From Saussurea involucrata (lineage: Eukaryota > Streptophyta > Magnoliopsida > Asterales > Asteraceae): a DNA stretch of 64,000 nt. Made by a program: the position numbers and the translations under genes. The stretch is taken from contig CM066313.1 of assembly GCA_033807775.1 (NCBI GenBank), positions 83,949,484 through 84,013,483 of the forward strand. The letters are read 5' to 3'. Of the stretch, positions 1-10,007 are shown piece after piece (within the stretch, counting starts at the first letter, position 1; each line of letters opens with the position of its first letter). The notes below the pieces were generated by a model, which did no database searches, had not been told where the DNA came from, and saw nothing but the letters and a program-made list of their open reading frames with translations.

Positions 1-704
1 CTTCAAGCAGTGTTGGAAAACCAGAACAAGACCACGTCTGGGGAAAGAACCAAGGACAGTACTGAGAAAAGGACTGAGGAAGGTAGTGAACCGCGAACTG
101 AGATAGGTAACAACTCGATGACAACGTTGATTGCTGATGAGCCGAAGTCAGTAAAGGGGTGTACATTCAAGACTTTCACGTCGTGCAAACCTCCTACTTA
201 CAACGGAGAACGTGATCCCGTTTTGGCGGTGAATTGGGTTCGCGAGATGGAGCTAGCGTTCGATACTAGTAAGTGTGCCGAGGAGGATAAAGTACGGTTT
301 GCCAGGTCGATGTTGAAGTCTGAAGCAATCTTTTGGTGGGATGTTGAAACTGGAGGAAAGGGGTCAGAGGTAGCTAGAAGCATGTCGTGGGGGACGTTTG
401 TTAAAAGATTCAAAGAGCAGTTTTGCCCCTTAGCAGCAATTAAGAAATTGGAGGAAGAGTTTCTGAGTTTGGAGCAAGGGTCAATGACTGTTCAAGAATA
501 CACGTCGAAGTTCATTGAAAAGGCCAGGTTTGCTGAATTGTACGTTCCTACTGAAGAGAGACGGGCCGAGAGGTATATTTTTGGACTGAAGAGCAGTATA
601 AGAGAGTTGGTACAGGCAAAGGACCCAGTTACGTTTCAGGCAGCAGTTGATAAAGCAGAACTTACCGAAAAGGATAAGAACAGGCAGATGAACGAAAGAG
701 TGGG
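1..704 (+). pseudogene. Partial Ty3 gag fragment inside a TA-flanked element
   Basis: An open frame encodes the central part of a Ty3 Gag: a basic/acidic linker, then the retrotransposon gag domain with the FWWDVE and TWxxFVKRFKEQFCP landmarks. It is nearly identical to 10419-11122 of the full element downstream, with six substitutions found by eye over 704 bases (about 99%). The match stops abruptly just before the zinc knuckles. No protease or polymerase follows; the frame instead runs into a TATCAC repeat tract and a stop at 727. The left end lies outside the window. Because the sequence beyond the next transposon terminus (1371) is not gag, the fragment appears to lie inside that element rather than being interrupted by it. 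It is a non-functional, recently copied piece. Confidence 0.85.
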
Positions 705-1367
705 TACTTCATATCCCACCCAAGAGTAACAACACACTTCACCCTTCATGGTTCCAGGTTTTTGGTTTTGAGTACCACAATGGTATCATAGTGGGTATCA
801 CAGTGATATCACATTTGTTCTTGGATGTACTATGGGTATCACAATGAGGATAAAGGTGTGTGTTTTCTATGTATTGTTGGGTATCACATTGAGGATAGAT
901 GTTTGTATTTTGTATGTATTTTGTGTATTACATTTGTTTTTTTGTATGTATTTTTGGTATCACAGTGTTATCACATTTGGTATGTATTTTGGATATTGAT
1001 GCTTTGCATCGTTGTTTTAGGGTATCACAATGGCATCACAACTGGTATTACAGTGGTATCACATTTAGTCTTAGAATGTATTTTGGATATTGAAGGTATG
1101 CATCGTTGTTTCAGGGTATCACAACTGGTATCACTTGTGATATCATTATCATAATGGATATATCTGCTGGAGAGAGGAGAGAGGATAGAGGAGAGAGGAG
1201 AGAGGAGAGAGAGGAGAAAGGAGATTTTAAAAATACCTAAAATGCACTTTTATTTAAATTTCAAACAAAATTACCAAAATTAATAATTTCCTAATTTATA
1301 GCTTAATATGTGGCTCACATTGGTTTTTACAGTTACTACAAAATAACTAGTTCTTCCTTGAATGACC

Positions 1368-1371
<4 letters not shown>
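705..1371. mobile_element. Right end of a TA-flanked TIR element (element A)
   Basis: This is the end of a DNA element whose tip reads TTCCTTGAATGACCCCC and abuts a long TA microsatellite. Moving inward it has an AC(A/T)GTTACTACAAAATAACT subterminal motif, an AT-rich stretch, a GAGAGGAGAGAGG purine tract (about 1172-1224) and an array of degenerate GGTATCACAGTGGTATCAC words (about 780-1145). The same order occurs inverted at 3581-4015 and, in diverged form, at 6459-6874, so these are members of one family. Insertion into TA repeats resembles what is described for Micron and TA-flanked Mutator-like elements; a Helitron is a less likely alternative. The left terminus is outside the window. Confidence 0.65.

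Positions 1372-1424
<53 letters not shown>
1371..1424. repeat. (TA)n microsatellite
   Basis: An uninterrupted TA dinucleotide tract directly abuts the tip of element A. Similar tracts abut the tips at 3581 and 4897-4924, so the tract is probably the insertion target. Confidence 0.95.
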
Positions 1425-1429
<5 letters not shown>

Positions 1430-2555
1430 TAATTACTTAATAGAACCCAATGTTTTCATGGTTTTTACAAAAACAAGAAAATCAAAAAGAAAATTGTAAA
1501 AAAGGGGACAAAACATGATTGGAAGAAACACCCTAACTCTAACGGACATAATAGACGAAGTTAGGGACCATGTCCCATTTTCAAAGCAAAATTCGAGTCT
1601 AGAATACCAAATATTGGCTTATTGAAGTTCAAGTCCCACTTTCCAAGAAATAAAGAAACCACAGGGACTAAAAGTGAAGTTTAGTATCGATTTTGTGATT
1701 TTGGTCCATGAGGTTTTTTATTGAGTAGAAGACAAAAAATGATAAAAGATAAAAATGTCCTATATTAAACGAATTTTTTAATGGTTTTTATTAGGAGGAA
1801 CCCAATTCAGACGTCTTTTAAAACCACGATAGCCATCTTGTAATTTCAAACCGTAAGAACAAAACATGTTTTTTCAGGAACAAACTACAAGGGTTAAATT
1901 TGTAGCTTACTCTAAAAAATGATTTTCAATATATTTTTTATATCAAATTGTAAACAAAAACGTGGTACACAAACTTCGTGGATATATCCAACCCAACCAC
2001 TAAAAAATATCAACTTCAACCACACAGTAAAAAAACATAAAATCATCTTTAATAATAATATTATTATTATTATTATTACAGTGATAATAACAAAAACCTA
2101 ATATAATATTAATATATTTTTTGAAGATTATTTTGTTGATATCTAAATATAGAGATTTATTTTTTTGACCTTTATGTTTTATAGTATTTTAGTATTGATA
2201 TGTTGGATTAAAGATGAAAAGATCACTATTTTTATGTTTTTAGTGTTAAATTAAAGATGGTCTTAAACCATGATATTAAAATTGTGCTAACATATAATAA
2301 GTTTAATGGGAACATAGTGTAAAAAATACCTTTAACGGGAAATACAGAGTGTTCGTGATTAAAAATGGTTTAATATTTATTTATATATGATAATTACGAA
2401 TTTGGTAATAAAATATTCTAAATTTAATGAAATAAACGATCACCTTAATATCTAAATATCATATGTACAATTTAGGAAATAAAATGTTGTAACGTATTTT
2501 AGTAATAAAATAACAAATATAAAAATATAATTTTTGACATGAAAATACAATTTTA
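1425..2555. other. AT-rich spacer, no gene seen
   Basis: No convincing coding region. Between about 1495 and 1910 there are phrases typical of plant foldback MITEs (runs such as GGGACCAT, TTTTGGTCCATGAGG and ACGGACATAATAG), but I could not pair two termini. The rest is low-complexity AT DNA with a short TTA repeat near 2050-2080. Confidence 0.5.
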
Positions 2556-2558
2556 CGA

Positions 2559-2568
2559 CTATATAAAT
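2559..2568 (+). promoter_or_regulatory. TATA box of the defensin-like gene
   Basis: CTATATAAAT lies about 65 bp upstream of the start codon at 2626. A transcription start near 2590 would give a leader of about 35 nt, normal for a small plant peptide gene. Confidence 0.6.
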
Positions 2569-2625
2569 TCCGTGTTCATGGGTCTTGAGAATTCACAACA
2601 CAAACACATCTTATATTCAAGCGAT

Positions 2626-3095
2626 ATGGCGATGGCTTTGTTCAAAGTTGCATTCTTCGCCGCATTGTTACTCAGTTCTTGCGGTTATTCTTTTTCTCTA
2701 TCTTTTTTTAAGTATATAATATATATACGTCAAATATGACAGATAAACTTACACAACATCCTCATGTTGTGAGTTTGTACCCCTAAAGCCTTTGGTTTAT
2801 GTCCCTCTATGTTAAGTTATTGGTTTGATGTTTATTATGGTCATCATTTGTTCTAAGACATTATAAAGAATGCACAATGATATGTTTTTTTATGTTTGTT
2901 ATGGCAGTCTTCGGAGCTGAAGTTCAAAGTTCTATTAAAAGTGCAGACAGTGATGTTGGGAATTTATCGGAAACCAAAATTTCTGTTTCAGATGAGCAAC
3001 GCCCATGTACAAATAGAATGCCGGATTGTCGTGATTTCTGTCCACCTGGATTGATTCCATTTTGTTTTGGGGGATTTTGCCGATGCGTTAAATGA
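2626..3095 (+). CDS. Defensin-like secreted cysteine-rich peptide (two exons)
   Basis: Exon 1 (2626-2683) encodes a hydrophobic signal peptide starting MAMALFKVAFF. A phase-1 intron (2684-2907, GT...CAG) leads to exon 2 (2908-3095), ending in TGA. The splice gives 246 nt, about 81 residues. After an acidic, Ser-rich pro-segment the C-terminus carries six cysteines spaced C-x6-C-x3-C-x7-C-x4-C-x-C, with GGFC before the last pair. The CxxxC...CxC arrangement is the cysteine-stabilised alpha-beta signature of plant defensin-like peptides. Family knowledge predicts secretion and a role in defence or signalling; the specific target cannot be told. It has its own TATA box and an AATAAA-like signal at about 3166. 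It sits alone between two transposon ends. Classical plant defensins have eight cysteines, so this is a six-cysteine divergent member. Confidence 0.8.
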
Positions 3096-3580
3096 AGAAA
3101 TTGTTTATTAGTATATCCATAATGATGTATGAGTCATGTTAAATGAGCTTTTATAATATATCGGAAATAAACGATTTACATGTTCATATGTTCTTTGAAT
3201 ATATTTTCTTTGAAACTATCTTAGTTTTCCGTTTTCTTTCAGGTTGTTCAAACAAAATGCACCTATTTTCGTAATTAAGAAGACAATAGTTTACTAGTAA
3301 AACGACAATTTTATTTTAATGTAAAGATTTAATTTGTTGAAAGGTAACATGGTTCTTTTTTATGTAAGGACAAACTCGAAAAAATTTAAACATACAAATA
3401 GATTTGTTTGAAACAACAAATATTTCAAAAACTATAAGTACCATAAATATATAATTAATATATCTATTATTAATGAATATTCATGATCATATTTATCTAT
3501 ATTTATACACTATGATATTTGCATATATTTTCAATTAACAAAGTTCTTAAATATACTTTCCTCTTTTAATATATATATAT
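3096..3580. other. AT-rich spacer after the defensin-like gene
   Basis: Contains the presumed 3' UTR with an AATAAACG signal near 3166. The remainder is AT-rich with no gene, ending in a short TA tract (3570-3580) beside the next transposon tip. Confidence 0.6.
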
Positions 3581-3774
3581 AGGGGGTCATTCAAGGAAGA
3601 ACTGGTTATTTTGTGGTAACTGTAAGAACCAATTTCAGCCACAAATCAAACGATAAATTAGGAAATTAATAATTATGGTAATTTAATTTAAATTTTCAAT
3701 TAAAGGACATTTTGGGTATTTTAAAAATATCCTCTCTCCTCTCTCCTCTCTCCTGCAGATAATCGATTATGATG

Positions 3775-4016
3775 ATGATATCACAAGAACAAATGTGATA
3801 TCACTGTGATACCCTATTGTGATACCCATAATAATATCACTGTGATAACCCCAATAAACATACAAGAACAAATATGATATCACTGTGATACCCAATATGA
3901 TACAAAATACAGTGTGATACAAAATATACTGTGATACCCAATATGATACAAAATACAGTGTGATACAAAATATACTGTGATACCCATTGTGATACAAAAT
4001 ACAGTGTGATACCCGC
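3775..4016. repeat. GTGATACC/TATCAC subterminal array
   Basis: Short degenerate repeats of (C/T)GTGATACCCAATATGATAC and its relatives. Half of each unit is the complement of the other (GTGATATCAC is a palindrome). The same words occur near the termini at 780-1145 and 6465-6565, so they belong to this element family and may be transposase-binding or subterminal sequences. Confidence 0.75.
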
Positions 4017-4366
4017 TGTTAGAGACCACCACCACCGCCGCTGCTAGAGACCAGCACAACCCCAGCCGCCGCTAGAGACCACCACGACCACCGCCGCTGC
4101 TAGAGACCACTACAACCACCGCCGCCGCTAGAGACCACCACCACCGCCGCCGCCGCTAGAGACCACCACGACCACCGCCGCTGCTAGCGACCATCACCGC
4201 CGCTGCTAGAGACCACCACCGCCGCCGCTATAGAGCACCACCGTCCCCGCTAGAGACCACCACCACAGCCGCCGCTAGAGACCACCACGACCACCGCCGC
4301 TGCTAGAGACCATCACCACCGCCGCTGCTAGAGACCACCACCACCGCCGCTATAGAGCACCACCGT
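4017..4366. repeat. GCTAGAGACCACCACCACCGCC minisatellite
   Basis: A GC-rich tandem array of about 12-14 units, each roughly GCTAGAGACC plus a variable run of ACC/CCG triplets. Unit length varies in steps of three bases. Frames through it read Thr/Pro/Arg-rich peptides, but there is no start codon, domain or splice context, so I do not call a gene. It contrasts sharply with the AT-rich element around it. Confidence 0.85.
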
Positions 4367-4923
4367 TGATATTTCTTGCAGAACTTCTGGTGCAACGGGA
4401 CGAACCTCGATATTTATTGTCGGGGGCTTAACGAAATCATCATCAGTAGGAAGAAATACTGCAGGAGTAATTTACAAATTATTAAATTGTTTTAAAATAA
4501 GAAACATTAAGTTAACAAAATACATGTTTTTGCTTTTTTCTGCATATCATCTCCAAAACTAGGTTTTGGTTTGTTCTCTAGAGAATCCACCTTTTTAGCC
4601 TCCTTTTTTATTTCACTACGTGAATGAAGATCTTCATGCCCTTCGAGATTCAAATATGCGTCCACTTTGAGGAAGAAGAAGAGATTATTTTAGGGTTAAT
4701 GAGAGAGAGAGAGAGAGAGATACGTATGAGATAATATTTAAACCCTAAAAAATTAAAATAAAGTAAATATTTAATTCAATTTACTAATTTACCCCTTACT
4801 CTATTTTTGTAAATAATATTAATTATCTTAAATTAGTGGCTCATATTGGTTCTTACAGTTACCACAAACAAAATAGTTATTATTTGATTAAGCCCCTATA
4901 TATATATAATATATATAATATAC

Positions 4924-6874
4924 AGGTCTAATCAAATGAGAAGTCAATAAATTGTGATAATTGTGACATATAATCTCAACCAATCAATTAAGTTAAGTAT
5001 ATTACTTTTTTTAAGAGTTCACGTGGTTTGCTAAAATTTTAGATTGGGTCTCTCAACTGAAATAATTACGGGGATGGTCATTATGGTTTCATTTTTGTTA
5101 TGGATCAAGTCCCTCACATTAACATCCGTTTAAAATCTCAGTTAACTTAGAATCATTTTCACATTTTCGCTATATTATGAAAGATTTCATTTTCTGAAGG
5201 ACCTATTTTACCAATTTCTAAAACTTAATAATAATTGGAATTTACGATTTTGGCAATGTTTTTTTTTCATATGTTATGAATTTTAAGGGTTTTTTATTTA
5301 ACATTTAGGATTCTAGATGTTATTGTGCTCTTCATGAGTTATAAACAAATTTGAGGTTGTTGATGAATTTGATATTTACTGTGTTCTTGATTTAATTGGA
5401 AAAAAAAATTCTTTGCTTTGAGATAAATAGAAAACCAATGATATAAAATTCAGTTCTGCAAATTAGGTTTTGTTGTGATTGATTCTTAAACAATGGGGTT
5501 TATTTTTTATTTTGTCATTATAAAATGGGTTTGTTTTGTTGATTTTATTTGTATTGTTGATTTTGTTCTTTAAAATAGGTTTGTGCTATTGATTTTGTTT
5601 TTCCATTTTTCCTGTATTTAAATCTTTGTTGATGTTTGATGTTAGGTATGCCTTTTTATTTTGATATTTGTTCATGGGAACATGGGGAGAATGCTAAAAC
5701 AAGTTTGGGTTTAGATGAGTAGATTGGGCTAGTTCTTAAGTTTTGGTAATTGGCAAAGTTGTCCTTTAACAATAAAAGTTTTTTTTAATATAGCAAAAAT
5801 ATGAAAATGATTCTAAGTTAACTGAGATTTTAAACGGATGTTAACATGAGGGACCTGATCTATAACAAAAATGAAACCATAATGACCATCCGTGTAATTA
5901 TTTCACTCAAGGGACCCAATCCAAAATTTTGAGCAAACATAGGAACGAAAACTGTAATTTACTCTTTTTTTAATTTGTTTCATTAATAAAAATTGTATTA
6001 GTAGTTTTAGTAATTCAAATTTTTTTATTTTAGTAATTATCTTTTAATAGGCAGTTACTTAAATTTCTCAATCAAATTGATTTGTATTGATTTTGTTTTC
6101 TCTGCCTTCTCTCTTTTCATCCTCAAAACATTCATTGGTCATAAAACGTAGCATGGTATAATAATAAAATCATTTGCAAGGGAAAATTAGAAAAAGGCAC
6201 CTAAAAAACCCATGAAAATCGTACCCAAGGTATAGAAAAGAAACATCTTCACTTTCTACAGGCCTAACCTCTCACCGAAAAACTCACTAGAAAATCTCAT
6301 CGGAAATCAACCCTACTATGAACTCCATTATCTATGTCCATGTCCATGTTGTTTTACATTCTGTAGATCAAAGGATATGGAGTCACGGTGGTGAGATTGT
6401 CCGTGTTTGGCCTTGTTAGCTACACAAAATCGGATCTGGTCTCAACTCATTGGGTATGATTGTGGGTATCACATTAGACAATAGTATCACAATGGTATCA
6501 CATGGGTATCACAGTGTGTATGACAGTCGGTTGTGTCTTTCTGTTTAGAAGTTCCTTGGTATCACAGTGGTGTACGCTGGAATAAGTTTGACCGGAGTAA
6601 GGTTCATCGGCCGAAGAGAGGAGAGAGAAGAGAGCAGAGAGGACAATTACCAAAATTAATATTTTTAAATAATTTCCAAAATTGAATTTTTTTTATACTT
6701 ACCAAAAGACTGATTTACTCTTAAATACTATCCATAAATTTAATTATTTTTTTAAAATTAATGGATAATTACCAAAATAATATATTTAATAATAGTCATT
6801 GATTATTATAATGTGTGGTTGATATTTGATCTCACAGTTATTATAAACAACCGAGTTCTCCCTCTAATGACCCT
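4924..6874. mobile_element. TA-flanked TIR element (element C) with a nested foldback
   Basis: The left tip (AGGTCTAATCAAATGAGAAG) and inverted right tip (AGGGTCATTAGAGGGAGAAC) align, followed by related ATAATTGTGACATATAATCTCAACCA and ATAACTGTGAGATC words. The left tip shares one 25-bp TA tract with element B. Near the right end are the TATCAC array (6465-6565) and a GAGAGGAGAG tract (6616-6642), as in element A. No intact coding region is visible. A second inverted-repeat element (about 5005-5970) lies inside it. Confidence 0.6.
5005..5970. mobile_element. Nested foldback MITE
   Basis: About 160-170 bp at 5010-5178 reappear inverted at 5788-5960. Shared words include GATTGGGTC, ATGGTCATTATGGTTTCA, AACATCCGTTTAAAATCTCA and AGAATCATTTTC. 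The interior is AT-rich without a gene. The arms are long and imperfect, as in foldback or Mutator-type MITEs. Exact ends and target duplication could not be fixed by eye. Confidence 0.65.
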
Positions 6875-7419
6875 AATATATAAAGGGATATAAAGGGTTG
6901 AGTTCGAGTGAGACCAAGGGTTTTTCATGATCTAATGGTCCTAATTCCAAGGGTATTTTTGACCTAACACACTTATTTTTTTTCTTAATTCGCCTAAGAA
7001 CAAAGAAATCCAACCCTTGTGTGCTCCACTTTCAGGCATCATCTTCTATCTACTGGTTCACTCCTGTGACATACTCTGATCGATTGCACCTCCATTGGGT
7101 TCGATACTTCGATTATTCTATGTAAGTAAATCTTCATCGATTTTTGTTGGCTATGTTGGTCAACTCTCTTCTCCGATTGATTAATCATTGAGCGTTTAAA
7201 TCATCTACCCATACGACTTCATCAACTAATCTCCTATCAGTTTCAACTTAAATTGCCATCGGGTTCTCCTATTACTTAACTATAAGTAAATCTAATACAT
7301 TTTTAGCTTTTCTTTATTTTTCCATCTTTCTCTTCTTGAGACCTGGTTTAATTATGTGTTTTCTTTAATTTTATTTCTCTCTTCTTCAATATATGTATTT
7401 ATAAGAATGTGTGCTTTAA
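6875..7419 (+). other. Spacer and possible leader of a decayed FAR1-like sequence
   Basis: From about 7020 the sequence has a leader-like CT-rich composition with GTAAGTAAATC donor-like motifs at about 7122 and 7285. A CAG acceptor near 8042 precedes an ATG-containing small exon-like repeat. This suggests the 5' part of a broken spliced gene continuing at 8042-8265 and 16299-17811. Nothing here is an intact gene. Confidence 0.35.
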
Positions 7420-7807
7420 TAGGCATGAGAATGGGACGGGGACCTCAATCCCCGTCCCCGATCCTCATCTTCATCCCCATCCCCATCCCCACCGGAAAAC
7501 GGGGATTTTTCCCCGATCGACATTTTTATTATTTTAATACAAAAAACAATTATATTTTAATACAAAAAAATTGCAATATTATATAGTAATTAATAACCTA
7601 AAACCAAAAGAAATTCAACCTAATCCAAAAACAAAGTAAACGTCACACTTACCAAAACATATCGAGTAATATCCAAAACCATGTCGAATATTATATATTG
7701 ATTTGACGTCCAAAATACATACTAACATCTGAAAAATAACAATTTTATATTCTAAACCTAGTTAGGAAATAACAAATTATGAATTACCGATTTAGTTTTA
7801 ATAAATA

Positions 7808-7840
<33 letters not shown>

Positions 7841-8008
7841 AAATATATAACGGGGACGGGGCGGGGCGGGGAGTGCCATACCCGTCCCCATCCCCGGTTT
7901 GAGACAAACGGGGATCTCCGTCCCCATCCCCGGTTTAGCGGGGAATCCCATCCCGATCGAGGCGGGTGGACCGGGTCCCCAACGGGTCAAGGCCAATTCC
8001 CATGCCTA
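7420..8008. mobile_element. hAT MITE with perfect 8-bp target duplication
   Basis: The element begins TAGGCATGAGAATGGG and its inverted end reads TAGGCATGGGAATTGG. It is flanked on both sides by TGCTTTAA (7412-7419 and 8009-8016), an exact 8-bp duplication that is diagnostic of hAT transposition. The two ends are GC-rich, with many CCCCGTCCCC/GGGGACGGGG words, and enclose an AT-rich core. It encodes no transposase and is 589 bp long. Confidence 0.9.
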
Positions 8009-8016
8009 TGCTTTAA

Positions 8017-8265
8017 TCTAGGATTTACATACTTTGATTTCAGGTATAAGAATGTCTAATGAATATAATCACTAAAACATCTTGAATGATGGTTACAACA
8101 ATGAACAATGTAATCAAGGTCATTATTTTCTTTCTGTTAATTATTTTCATTGTGAAGGTTAGATTAACTTGGTGCAAAACATTCAAAATTTTCAATGAAT
8201 TTATTTACATACTTTAATTTAAGAGAGAAATGACTAATGAAGATGATCAACACAACATCTTGAAT
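8017..8265 (+). pseudogene. Duplicated exon-like repeats of a decayed FAR1-like sequence
   Basis: Two related segments follow CAG or AG sites: one from about 8042 (ATGTCTAATGAATATAATCAC) and one from about 8231 that continues after the Ty3 insertion at 16304 (ATGACTAATGAAGATGATCA). Aligned, both read M-(S/T)-N-E-x2-(H/Q)-H-x-N-I-L-N-D, but the first has an in-frame stop. They look like a duplicated N-terminal exon with its downstream intron, which contains a TTGTGAAGGTT word. The first Ty3 element landed inside the second copy. Confidence 0.4.
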
Positions 8266-9739
8266 TGTAACAACCCGGACCAAAATAGAAGAATTGTAAG
8301 CCTTTTTGTTTGGTGCTAATGTTAATGGAAGTTGAGGGGTCAATTAGTAAATTTGGGAAGAAGTATAAAAGGGCCCAAAACCCTAGGAGAATGTTTCCTA
8401 TTGCTGATTTGTGTGTGTGGTCGGCTGGAAGAACAAAAGAGAGAAAGAGGAAAAGAGGAGAAAAGAGGAAGAAAGAAAGGAAGATAAGGAAAGAGAGAAG
8501 AAGGAGATTTCGTTTTTGGAAAGAAGAGAAGGTGTTCTTTAGTAATCAATCCACCAGGTAAACCTTCCTTAACCTCTCGAATCTGTGGTTTGATTATAGA
8601 ATGTTTATCCTTTTTGAGTTTTGGTTAAAAAGTAGAGTTTGAAGGTGGGAGGGACAAATCGAGCCTCATAATGTGTTATTGTTGCTAAGAACTCGTTAAT
8701 TGCTAAGTTTATAGTTGTTGTTGCTATTGCTAATCTTTAATTCGAGAGAATCGAGTTTAGCCTATGGATTTCAGCCCAAAAATGGACCAGGTCGACGTCC
8801 GGACACCTTCTCGGGCGTCCGGATTCGTTTATGGTTAGGAGGTCTACGGACGAGTGGACTGTCCGGATAGGAAGTTGTCCGGGTAGGTGGTTGTCCGGAG
8901 AGTGTGTTTGTCCGGGAGTTGTGGCTGTCCGGAAAATAGTGTTTGTCCGGAAAACAGCGTTCGTCCGGAAACTAGTGTTTGTCCGGATAAGGTGTTAATC
9001 AGCTCTTATTCTGTCCTTTATTCAGGGAGTCGATTTGGAAGTTTGGGAACTGTTTAGAAACAAGAAGTAAGAGCATCAGGTGAGTTTTCTAAACTAAAAT
9101 GCGTGGCTTTAAAGCGTTTTCAAAATATGTTTGAATGATGAGAATTTTCCATGCTCTGTTTTTATGCTTTACCTGCATGAAAGATGTTTACAGTTTTATG
9201 AGAATGTATGCATACATTGGTCAGACGTAAATGGCTAAGACGGGAGAGTAGACCCGCCAGTACTCATGCGGGAGAGTAGACCCTTTATGCCAGGGAGGTG
9301 TGACCCCACAAGGCAGCATGAGACTGACTCGTTGTTACCTTAGGGTGACTTCAGGGTGCCATTTACGAGAGGCGGACTTTGTTCCGTGGATGTTTTATAT
9401 GGTCAGATTTTTATATAATCATGCTGAAAAGATAACATGTTTTATATGCTTTGATAACTGTTAGGAGGGACTCACTAGGCCTCATGGTCTAACCCTCGCA
9501 TTTTCAAAATAAAACCTTTTCAGGTAAGCAGGTGATTAAGGGCTCGAGCAAGTGAGCAAAGACTTAGCAAGGAAGGTTGACGACTTAGTGACACTATTAT
9601 CTATTTAGTTACTTCTCAGTTGTGTAGGTTGTTTCCGCCAACCAAATTTTGAGTATTGTAAGGAAATTTTGAGACGCGATTTTAGGATATTCCATATTTA
9701 AAAGAAATGCTTGTTTAAATTCTAGTTTGGGTCTTTATA
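8266..9739 (+). repeat. 5' LTR of Ty3 element 1
   Basis: Starts TGTAACAACCCGGACC and ends TTTATA: the terminal dinucleotides are TG and TA rather than the usual TG and CA. A TATA box (TATAAAAGG) lies at about 8364. It is followed by a purine-rich leader and then an array of (T)GTCCGGA-containing units of about 20-24 bp (8845-8990). A CTCACTAGGC motif shared by other LTRs in the window is at 9471. A small open frame near 8310-8561 is present in both LTRs but is not a recognised protein. Confidence 0.9.
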
Positions 9740-9741
9740 AA

Positions 9742-9756
9742 TGGTATCAGAGCCAT
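9742..9756 (+). other. Primer-binding site of Ty3 element 1
   Basis: TGGTATCAGAGCC, two bases after the 5' LTR, is complementary to the 3' end of plant initiator methionine tRNA, the usual primer for this retrotransposon lineage. Confidence 0.9.
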
Positions 9757-10007
9757 AGTTTAAGAGATTTAGGTGACCGAAAGGGGCCTAGACTTAAACT
9801 GTGAGGAGTAGAATCACAAATGAGAAACAGGAATGCGTTAGGAGATCACTAATTTAGAAGTGGGACCAATGGAGTACCGAGGACAGACATGTAAGGTAAG
9901 TTTAGAGTTACACCTGGCCAGTGTAATTGTGAACTTACAGGTACATGTATGTGCTTAAACCACCTCATTACCCCGTTACTGTGATACTGATGAGTCCTTA
10001 GTACTAA
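9757..10007 (+). other. Untranslated leader of Ty3 element 1
   Basis: Sequence between the primer-binding site and gag. It contains short out-of-frame ATGs but no long frame. It likely carries packaging signals; none can be named. Confidence 0.5.

Larger units (their letters stand above)
3581..4897. mobile_element. TA-flanked non-autonomous TIR element (element B)
   Basis: Both ends carry the same inverted terminal sequence. The left tip is AGGGGGTCATTC with GTGGTAACTGTAAGAACCAA inside it; the right tip, read inverted, is AGGGGCTTAATC with GTGGTAACTGTAAGAACCAA. Imperfect inverted repeats extend about 70 bp or more. Both tips abut TA tracts (3570-3580 and 4898-4922). Just inside the left end are the CTCTCC tract and a TATCACTGTGATACCC array (3775-4015) shared, inverted, with element A. 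No transposase is seen, so it depends on a partner elsewhere. The superfamily is uncertain: Mutator-like TA-flanked or Micron type is my preferred reading. Confidence 0.7.

Noticed and set aside
825..1154. Open frames across the TATCAC array
   Set aside because: Produced by the short repeat; Tyr/Ile/Cys-rich products with no domain or splice context.
705..4016. A and B as the two ends of one element carrying the defensin-like gene
   Set aside because: The tips (1371 and 3581) point towards the gene, not outward, and B has its own second tip at 4897; these are two elements in opposite orientation.
7356..7586. Pro/Ile-rich frame in the CCCCATCCCC region
   Set aside because: Falls across the hAT MITE terminus and follows its repeat pattern.
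8310..8561. 83-codon frame in the LTR of Ty3 element 1 (also 14869-15120)
   Set aside because: Present only because the LTR is duplicated; Lys/Arg-rich leader sequence without homology that I recognise.
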